17,550 nucleotides of DNA, from positions 1-17,550 of the forward strand of contig JAJRTI010000423.1 of NCBI GenBank assembly GCA_024278415.1. Direction: 5' to 3'. The notes under the pieces were generated by a model. The model saw only the letters and a list, made by a program, of their open reading frames with translations, was not told the DNA's origin and searched no databases. A program made the translations under genes and the position numbers. The stretch comes from Planctomycetota bacterium. GTDB lineage: Bacteria; Planctomycetota; Brocadiia; JAJRTI01. This document shows, piece after piece, positions 11,845 to 17,550 of this stretch; position 1 is the first letter of the stretch; the number at the start of each line of letters is the position of its first letter.

Positions 11845-14208
11845 TCACCGCGTCGCCGGCCGCTTCACCGTCGCCTGCACGTCGACCCAGCGGCTGCGGC
11901 GGCCGTAGTTTCCGTATGGGCCCAACGCAGCCTGCGGGAGCGGCATGTTCTCCCGCAGCGTGACGACGCCCGGCGGCCGCGATACGTAACGGTCTGGGTT
12001 CGGGATGATTGCCTCTCGGCGATACATGTTCCGGCCCCAGCGATTTCGCTTCGCCACATGGACCGTATTGCTCCTGGGCAGCGCCACCGAATCCCAACGC
12101 TGGTCCGCGTAGTTGTAGATCTGGAGGCGGTAGGAGCCCTTCAACTCGTAGTAGCGCACCCGCACGGTCAGGCCGAGCAGCTTGCTTCCGAGCCCGGAGA
12201 AGAGCCGGAACTCGCGGACCGTGCCCTCCTTGAACGAACCCTGCGACTCCTGTGTCCGGTAGCTCTTGGGCTGGACCTCGCCAAACTGGATTCTCCTTAT
12301 CCGCGGCGTTGCCGTTTCCAGGGGCAACCATACCACCAACGTGCGGCAATCGACCTTCGTCTCGAGGTAGCGGTCGCCCTGCGCCGCGGGCCACGCCAGC
12401 CCCGACAGCAACGAAGGTTGGTCGAACAGATCGAGCGTGCGCTGAGCCACGTTCCCGCTCTGGCTATAGCGATCAGACACGACCAGCGCGGCGACCGCTC
12501 CTCCAAGCCGCGGTTCGCGCTGTAGCGACTCTTGGAAGAGCGCAGGCCAGGGGAATGAATTGAGGCCGGTGCTCTGTTTCATGGACACCTCTCCCTCGTA
12601 CGCGCCGCCTGGTGCAATGGGCGGGATCGGGCATTTTGCCCAAGCGTTGCCGCGCACGTTGCCGACGAGCACGCTGACTGGGAGGGCCTCGTCGCCGGCA
12701 TTGGTGATCTCGACCTTCATGCGTCCCGAACCGAGGTCGACGCAGCGGCCGGAGACCTGTGGCGCACGCGTGGTCACGCCCTCCAGCTCGAACGTCTCGC
12801 GGCCCCACATGTCGACGGGGAGCGGCTCGACCACGACGCCGGCGTCCTCGGATTTCGCGTGCACCAGACGCGGCGCGCCGGCGCGGAGCCCAACCAGGGC
12901 CGAGCCCTTCACCCCGGGGAACGCGAGCGTGTGCTCCTCGCGGCCGCGTGAGAAGACGACGCCCACCGCGCGCACGCGCGCCTGCGCCTCGCCTGGGAAG
13001 CGCTCGACCAGCGACGCGACGAACAGGTTGCTGCTCGCGCCTGCCAGCATTACTCGCAGCAGCGGGAAGAGCGCCATGAACACGGCCACGACCGCCGGGA
13101 AGCACACCCAAATCGCCATCGGCTTCTTCAAGCGGTTGAGGAGCCAGTACACGCCTGGCCCGACGCAGAGGATGTAGAACACGCAGTACACGAGGATCCA
13201 CACGAACGGCGTGGGTTCGGGCGGGATGGCCTCCAACTGCTGCACGAGGTTCAGCGCGGTCGGCGCACCGCTTGGATCGGAGGCTGCGACGCTCCGCCAT
13301 AGCGCCGGGAGACCTCGCCAACCTTGGAACGCCGGGCCTAGAACGTCCACGCCAAGCCAGACGACCACTCCTCGGCCCACTGCGCGTCTGGAGATGACGG
13401 GCACGTCCCCTTCGAGCACAACGCCCACGATGCCCGGCCCGCTCAGCGCCGCGCAGGGCACTGCGCCCTTCAGGTCGATAGGCGCACGGTAGCGCCGCGC
13501 GAGCCCGTCGAGCTTGTCGAGCGGCACGATGTCGCATCGCGCGCCTGGCAGCAAGTCGCCCACAAAGGACTGGAGCAACGCCGGCCCGCGCACGCCGGCC
13601 GAGACCGCGAGCGTGCCGCCGTGGAACACGTAGCCCTTGATCGCCTCCACCTGGGCCGGCGACAGCGCGGAGAGTTGCGCATCGCCCACGAGGATCGCCG
13701 GCACGCCATAGTAGGCCATGTGCGAGTCCGGCAGCGCCCACAAAGGCGGACGGGCCGGGGGCCTCGCCCTGCCTCCGGGAAGTGCGATCGACACACCGAC
13801 CTTGCCGATGACGACCCCCGTCTCGGCCCACGCGAGATCCGCCTCCGCAGACGCGGCGTCATCGCCGGCTCGGATCACAATGCGAATGACCGACCCGCGG
13901 ATGTAACGGGGCTTCGCGGATACGTGGAACCGCACCAGGCGGCGCGATCTGGCCGGGATCGACAGGGCCATGGACTTGAACGGCGGCGTCATGCCTGGGC
14001 TGGTCCAGTTTGCTTCGAGCGCCGCTTCCTTCGCCGGCCCCCCGTTGCGGATGAGCGTGGTGACAGCAATGGCCTTGCCCTGGCCGTAGGGTGCGGCCGG
14101 GCCGGCGTAGACTTTCACTTCGAGCGGCGGGCTCTGGCCGGTGGCGGCCCAGGCCAGCCTACTCGCCAGCGTCCACGCGAGTGCGAGCCATGCGGTTCGC
14201 TTCTTCAC
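11845..14208 (-). CDS. GldG-like membrane-anchored extracytoplasmic protein of an ABC system
   Basis: Protein of 787 residues. A signal sequence (MKKRTAWLALAWTLASRLAWA, cleavage near 21) leads to a beta-rich domain (about 25-150). A glutamine-amidotransferase-like domain follows (about 155-310) with AILVGDAQLSALSPAQVEAI and YVFHGGTLAVSAG, as in the extracytoplasmic parts of GldG-type proteins. Two membrane helices come next (335-357 and 364-384), joined by the basic loop NRLKKP, which should face the cytoplasm. About 400 more residues lie outside, ending in an Arg-rich segment. It is probably a partner of the permease and ATPase upstream rather than an enzyme. The start is GTG 14208 with GGAGG 10 nt upstream, inside the end of the permease gene (50-nt overlap), so translation is coupled. 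The exact function is unknown. Confidence 0.7.
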   Translation of the reverse strand: MKKRTAWLALAWTLASRLAWAATGQSPPLEVKVYAGPAAPYGQGKAIAVTTLIRNGGPAKEAALEANWTSPGMTPPFKSMALSIPARSRRLVRFHVSAKPRYIRGSVIRIVIRAGDDAASAEADLAWAETGVVIGKVGVSIALPGGRARPPARPPLWALPDSHMAYYGVPAILVGDAQLSALSPAQVEAIKGYVFHGGTLAVSAGVRGPALLQSFVGDLLPGARCDIVPLDKLDGLARRYRAPIDLKGAVPCAALSGPGIVGVVLEGDVPVISRRAVGRGVVVWLGVDVLGPAFQGWRGLPALWRSVAASDPSGAPTALNLVQQLEAIPPEPTPFVWILVYCVFYILCVGPGVYWLLNRLKKPMAIWVCFPAVVAVFMALFPLLRVMLAGASSNLFVASLVERFPGEAQARVRAVGVVFSRGREEHTLAFPGVKGSALVGLRAGAPRLVHAKSEDAGVVVEPLPVDMWGRETFELEGVTTRAPQVSGRCVDLGSGRMKVEITNAGDEALPVSVLVGNVRGNAWAKCPIPPIAPGGAYEGEVSMKQSTGLNSFPWPALFQESLQREPRLGGAVAALVVSDRYSQSGNVAQRTLDLFDQPSLLSGLAWPAAQGDRYLETKVDCRTLVVWLPLETATPRIRRIQFGEVQPKSYRTQESQGSFKEGTVREFRLFSGLGSKLLGLTVRVRYYELKGSYRLQIYNYADQRWDSVALPRSNTVHVAKRNRWGRNMYRREAIIPNPDRYVSRPPGVVTLRENMPLPQAALGPYGNYGRRSRWVDVQATVKRPATR

Positions 14209-15970
14209 GCTTGCGGAACCTCCGTAGAACGGTGGAACACCACACAGTCAAGGCCGGGCCGGCGCACCCATACAGCAGCAACACCCAACGCCAATCCGGC
14301 GACCAGACCAGGGGGGCGCCGACCACGACGCGAGTGAAACTCCATGTCTGCCACGGCATGAAGCACATGGGGATCGCGGCGAAGATGGATCCGTACATCG
14401 TGTAGCAGCCCCAACTTGGCGCCAGCCTGAAGTAGTAGAGTAGCGGCCACAGGAGCGGCGCCAAACCAAAGAAGAAAATCACGGCGATAGCGATCTGCGT
14501 CTGGCCCCGCGGTGTTTTAGCTCGCGTGCTCCACATGGCAATGAGCGAGCCGACCGCGAGCGAATACCCCGCGGCCGCAAGCCACAGCCCGAGCACGTGG
14601 GGCAGGAGCATCACCGACACAGGCTTGCCCGTCGCCCACACACCAATCGCTAGCATCGCGAACGGCACGAGCAAGCCAAGCAGCTGCCACAGCAGTGGGC
14701 GGTCCGCAGGGGTGCGCAAGCCATGCTCGACCGCGTGCTCGATACGCGACCGGCTGTTGCGCCGGGTGAAAGGCAGAAGCACGGCCATCCACACGACAGC
14801 AATGGCCATGTACGCGGCCAACTCGTCTTCCGTGCCGAAGCTGGGCGGCCTGTTGACGGGTTTGGACAGATAGAACTCGTAGAGCACCACCGCCGGGCTG
14901 TTCCATTCCGCGCGGTAGTTCCGCCCCACGGAAGGCAGCACGATCGCGGCGATGACGCCGAAGATGACGGTCACGAGCACGAGGAGCAGCAGCTCGCGCA
15001 GCCGGCACGTCCAGCGCTTGAGCCCGGCCGGCCGGTTCTCGTAGAGGAACGTGAGCTGCACCTTGCGCAGCAGGCCGCGGGTGGTGCGCGGCAGGCGCCG
15101 GCGGCGCTTCTTCTTGCGGCCGGTGATGATCGCGTCGAAGTCGTTCATGCCCGCGGCCAGGCGCAGGTCCGGGCCGAGCATGAGGTACGTGTAGGACAGC
15201 CCCGCGATGGCAAGGTAGTACACGCACGACACGATCCAGCAGGGCACGGACACGCCGGCGATCAGGGGGTTCGAATACGCCCGCGCGAACCACGCCAGCT
15301 CCCCGAACGCAGCGTAGAGGATCGGCCGCACCGGGCCTAGCGCGGCCACCACCGACGGCATGTCGGCGCGGTCGGGAACGACGCTGAACGGCACCGCGAT
15401 GAACATGAGGAGGATGAGGCCGAACGGCGCGGCGAACCCCCTGAGCGCGCCAAGGGCCATGCCGGCGCAGGCAAGCACGAGCGCGTAGCACCAGAGCACC
15501 GCGTACACGGACGCGACCGCGGCGACCGACGTGTCGCCCAACAGCACGCACAGCCCAAAGTACGGCAGCGCACAGAGCAGGTGCATGGACGCCGCTCCCA
15601 TGACCGCGCTCAGATGGCCCCAGCAGATCGTCACCGGCGACAAGCCGCACGCGGCCAACTGGTCGAGACAGCGGTGGCGCCGGTCCGAGTAGAGCACCAT
15701 ACCCGCGCGGAACGGCACGCTGATGGTGATGAAGAACGCCTCCACGAGCGCAAACACGAGCAGCAGCACGCTGCCGAACGGCGGCGCCCCCGCGGACGCG
15801 CCGGACTTGTAGCTCTGCGCGTACATGACGTTGACCGCGTACAGCACCGGCAGCAGCACCGCGGCGTGGAGCATGAGCATGAGCGCTAGCCGGCCCGGGC
15901 GGAACGTCATGCGCAGCGCCCGCGCCCGGAAGGGGTTGTCGAAGATGGCGGCTTGGGCCGCGTCGCTCAT
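14159..15970 (-). CDS. ABC-2-type permease, double length
   Basis: Integral membrane protein of 603 residues. About six hydrophobic segments precede a basic cytoplasmic linker (GRKKKRRRRLPRTTRGLL), and about six or seven follow it. This looks like two ABC-2 permease halves joined in one chain, as in some GldF/NatB-like systems with long permeases. The first half contains RAGMVLYSDRRHRCLDQLAACGLSP, the cytoplasmic coupling stretch with E/D-rich or basic residues common in ABC-2 exporters. The open frame extends upstream into the ATPase gene, but ATG 15970 is the right start: its A is the last base of the ATPase stop (TGATG overlap). The 3' end overlaps the GldG-like gene by 50 nt. The substrate is unknown; exporters of this class move lipids, polymers or drugs, or work in secretion. 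Confidence 0.8.
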   Translation of the reverse strand: MSDAAQAAIFDNPFRARALRMTFRPGRLALMLMLHAAVLLPVLYAVNVMYAQSYKSGASAGAPPFGSVLLLVFALVEAFFITISVPFRAGMVLYSDRRHRCLDQLAACGLSPVTICWGHLSAVMGAASMHLLCALPYFGLCVLLGDTSVAAVASVYAVLWCYALVLACAGMALGALRGFAAPFGLILLMFIAVPFSVVPDRADMPSVVAALGPVRPILYAAFGELAWFARAYSNPLIAGVSVPCWIVSCVYYLAIAGLSYTYLMLGPDLRLAAGMNDFDAIITGRKKKRRRRLPRTTRGLLRKVQLTFLYENRPAGLKRWTCRLRELLLLVLVTVIFGVIAAIVLPSVGRNYRAEWNSPAVVLYEFYLSKPVNRPPSFGTEDELAAYMAIAVVWMAVLLPFTRRNSRSRIEHAVEHGLRTPADRPLLWQLLGLLVPFAMLAIGVWATGKPVSVMLLPHVLGLWLAAAGYSLAVGSLIAMWSTRAKTPRGQTQIAIAVIFFFGLAPLLWPLLYYFRLAPSWGCYTMYGSIFAAIPMCFMPWQTWSFTRVVVGAPLVWSPDWRWVLLLYGCAGPALTVWCSTVLRRFRKREEANRMARTRVDAGE

Positions 15971-16893
15971 CAGATTTCCCCCGTCGTGATCTGCATGAAC
16001 ACCTCGCCCAAGTCGGGCAGGCGCTCTTGGAAGGAGGCGATGGGGATGCCGGCGTCGATCAGCGCGCGCAGCACCGGGTTGTGGTCGTCGCCGTCCCCTG
16101 CGATGGACGCCTCGATCTGGTTGCCGTCGCGCGTCACGTCGAGCACGTGAGGCATCTCGCGCAGCAGTTCGCAGGCGCGCTCCGCGTGGGCCTTGACCCC
16201 GATGGCCAGCACCTTGCCCCGGCGCACGCGCTGGCCCAGGCCCTCCTGCGTGTCGCACACCACGAGCCGGCCCTTCTCCATGATCGCGATGCGGTCCGCG
16301 ATTTCTTGGAGGTCCGCGAGGATGTGGGACGAGATGACGATGGTCTTGCCCATCTTGTGCAGCTCGCGCAGCAGCGCCATGAGTTCGATGCGCGCGCGCG
16401 GGTCGAGGCCGGACGCCGGCTCGTCGAGCAGCAGCAGCTTGGGGTTGGTGAGCAGCGCCTTGGCCAGGCACAGGCGCTGGAGCATGCCGCGGGACAGGCT
16501 CTGCACGACCGACTCGCGCCGCGTCGCGAGGTCGGTCAGTTCGAGCACCTCGCCTACGACTTGCACTCGCTCACGGCCCTTGATCCCACCCGCGGCCGCG
16601 AAGAAATCGAGGTACTCCCACACCAGCATGTCGTTGTACCCGTTGAACGCGTCGGGCATGAACCCCACGATCCGGCGCACCGCGACGACGTCGTCTTCCA
16701 CGTCGAGCCCGTCGATGCTCGCGCGGCCTCCGTCGGGCTTGGACAGGGTAGCGAGGATGCGCAAGGTCGTCGTCTTGCCCGCGCCGTTCGGCCCCACGAG
16801 CCCCAGCACCTCGCCCGCCCGCGCCTCCAGCGTCAGCCCGTCGACCGCTACAGTTTCGCCGAAGTTCTTGGACACGTTATGCAGGCGCAGCAT
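15970..16893 (-). CDS. ABC transporter ATP-binding protein (GldA/CcmA/NatA type)
   Basis: ATPase of 307 residues that powers the adjacent permease. Walker A is GPNGAGKT (34-41), the signature LSRGMLQR (133-140), Walker B LLLLDE (153-158) and the H-loop His190 (ISSHIL). At the Q-loop position, VGFMPDAFNGY carries Asp81 instead of the usual Gln; related ABC-2 ATPases with MPD at this place exist, so it is a variant rather than damage. About 80 residues after the ATPase core form the C-terminal regulatory domain typical of this class. The start is ATG 16893 with GGAGGG 10 nt upstream. It is first in a three-gene operon (ATPase, permease, GldG-like) with overlapping junctions, behind the promoter at 16929-16957. 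Confidence 0.92.
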   Translation of the reverse strand: MLRLHNVSKNFGETVAVDGLTLEARAGEVLGLVGPNGAGKTTTLRILATLSKPDGGRASIDGLDVEDDVVAVRRIVGFMPDAFNGYNDMLVWEYLDFFAAAGGIKGRERVQVVGEVLELTDLATRRESVVQSLSRGMLQRLCLAKALLTNPKLLLLDEPASGLDPRARIELMALLRELHKMGKTIVISSHILADLQEIADRIAIMEKGRLVVCDTQEGLGQRVRRGKVLAIGVKAHAERACELLREMPHVLDVTRDGNQIEASIAGDGDDHNPVLRALIDAGIPIASFQERLPDLGEVFMQITTGEI

Positions 16894-16928
16894 GCAGGCA
16901 AGACCCTCCTTCCCACAGGGTTGAGTGC

Positions 16929-16957
16929 ATTATGCGGGCGGCTGCGCGGGGTGTCAA
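16929..16957 (-). promoter_or_regulatory. near-consensus promoter of the ABC operon
   Basis: On the minus strand, TTGACA (16957-16952) is a perfect -35 and CATAAT (16934-16929) a five-of-six -10, exactly 17 bp apart. Transcription would begin near 16922, about 29 nt before the ATPase start. A 28-bp-arm palindromic repeat begins 13 bp upstream of the -35. Confidence 0.75.
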
Positions 16958-16969
16958 GGATGCGCGATC

Positions 16970-17043
16970 TGTCATTCTGAGCGCAACGAAGAATCTCGTC
17001 CCCCGGCTGCGGCAGGAGATTCTTCGCTGCGCTCAGAATGACA
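16970..17043. repeat. GTCATTCTGAGCG palindromic element, 28-bp arms
   Basis: The left arm (16970-16997), beginning TGTCATTCTGAGCGCAACG, is the reverse complement of the right arm (17016-17043), ending GCGCTCAGAATGACA, with one mismatch over 28 bp and an 18-nt loop. The motif matches a dispersed repeat (CATTCTGAGCG...GAAGAATC) that I remember from many environmental bacterial genomes. It lies between the ABC operon promoter and the 3' end of the partial amidohydrolase gene, so it could also serve as that gene's transcript end. Confidence 0.85.
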
Positions 17044-17067
17044 CCGTTCCGTCACCTTATCACCCCC

Positions 17068-17550
17068 TCACCCTCTCACAATCCCCGCCGCGTTTCCCCA
17101 GAACACATCGTCCACCTCCTCCCGCGTGAGCCCCGCGGCCTCCGCGGCGCGGCGCAGTGCGCGCAGGGACTCGTAGCACACGAACGTGGCCCGCGGGTCG
17201 CAGTGCGACAGGTCGAGACCCTTCGTGCGCTCGCCCACGAACGCCCAGGCGCGGCCAAATGTCACGTACTTGCCCCGCTCGATGCCCGCGGGCAGATTGT
17301 CGCTGCCGTAGAGGACGCGCTTGCGGTCGAAGCGGCGCAGCACAACGGAAAACACGTCGCTCTCGCACACCGCGGACGTATCGAGGTACACGTTCGGCAG
17401 CTCCACGAGCGCGTCGCACGCGGCCTCGATGGGCCAGGGCGCGAAGCTGCGCGCACAATGCGCGAGGATCCACGTCACGTTTGGATACGCCGCGGACAGG
17501 CGCTTCACGTCCATCAGGTTCTCCGCGTCCGCGATGGCGTTGCGCTTGCC
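17068..17550 (-). CDS. partial TIM-barrel amidohydrolase (C-terminal part)
   Basis: The frame is open to the window edge: before the Met at 17514 it reads GKRNAIADAENL, so the true start lies beyond 17550. The visible 160 residues include NVTWILAHCARSF, with the family's metal-ligand or active-site His, and KRVLYGSDNLPAGI, with the conserved Asp near the C terminus. These are the last barrel strands of the amidohydrolase-2 family. The end NAAGIVRG resembles the NADRILGL end of the enzyme at 6852-7742, as expected for members of the same family, but the two are too diverged to be a recent duplication. The substrate is unknown. Confidence 0.82.
   Translation of the reverse strand, partial: GKRNAIADAENLMDVKRLSAAYPNVTWILAHCARSFAPWPIEAACDALVELPNVYLDTSAVCESDVFSVVLRRFDRKRVLYGSDNLPAGIERGKYVTFGRAWAFVGERTKGLDLSHCDPRATFVCYESLRALRRAAEAAGLTREEVDDVFWGNAAGIVRG

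Noticed and set aside
15971..16471. Upstream extension of the permease open frame
   Set aside because: It reads out of frame through the ATPase gene. The ATG at 15970 overlaps the ATPase stop and begins plausible permease sequence.
16027..16980. 317-aa open frame antisense to the ABC ATPase
   Set aside because: Shadow of the ATPase gene; low-complexity His/Val/Arg composition and no motif.

Overview
This is a GC-rich bacterial chromosome segment with about a dozen protein genes, three tRNA genes and an unusual load of small palindromic repeats. The housekeeping block is bacterial (trigger factor, ClpP, ClpX). The accessory genes are a UxaE-type tagaturonate epimerase, a large HAD hydrolase, two TIM-barrel amidohydrolases, an iron-sulfur flavoprotein and a GldA/GldF/GldG-like ABC system. 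By general impression this mix fits Planctomycetota/PVC-like, Hydrogenedentota-like or Armatimonadota-like bacteria, probably from the environment. No gene here fixes the phylum, so the lineage is inference.

Layout. 1-718: no supportable gene, one palindromic element. 719-1147 (+): small two-helix membrane protein. 5181 down to 1220 (-): tRNA-Lys(CUU), tRNA-Leu(UAG), tRNA-Gly(GCC), tig, clpP, clpX, all in one direction, with a good sigma70-type promoter before the tRNAs. 5182-6131: mostly gene-free, with a second palindromic element and an extended -10 promoter at its right end. 6132-6773 (+): iron-sulfur flavoprotein, convergent with an amidohydrolase (7742-6852, -). 7847-8558 (+): a complete vapBC toxin-antitoxin unit whose putative operator overlaps its -10 box. 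8846-11635 (+): uxaE, then a HAD hydrolase. 16893-11845 (-): an ABC ATPase / ABC-2 permease / GldG-like operon behind a near-consensus promoter. 17550-17068 (-): the C-terminal part of a second amidohydrolase that runs off the window.

How the genes work together. tig-clpP-clpX is the classic folding and degradation module. uxaE and the HAD gene are adjacent and probably serve uronate or sugar-acid metabolism. The three-gene ABC operon has tightly overlapping junctions and should form one membrane complex. vapBC is self-contained.

Most notable are the repeats. At least six kinds of palindromic or simple-repeat element sit in 17.5 kb. One 140-bp element lies in frame inside uxaE and adds about 47 residues near the C terminus. 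An inverted copy, sharing an identical 66-nt core, lies 1.2 kb away after the HAD gene. Two other elements supply the stop codons of uxaE and of the amidohydrolase, and another lies in the presumed leader of the amidohydrolase mRNA. All functional calls come from reading motifs by eye; no database search was possible.
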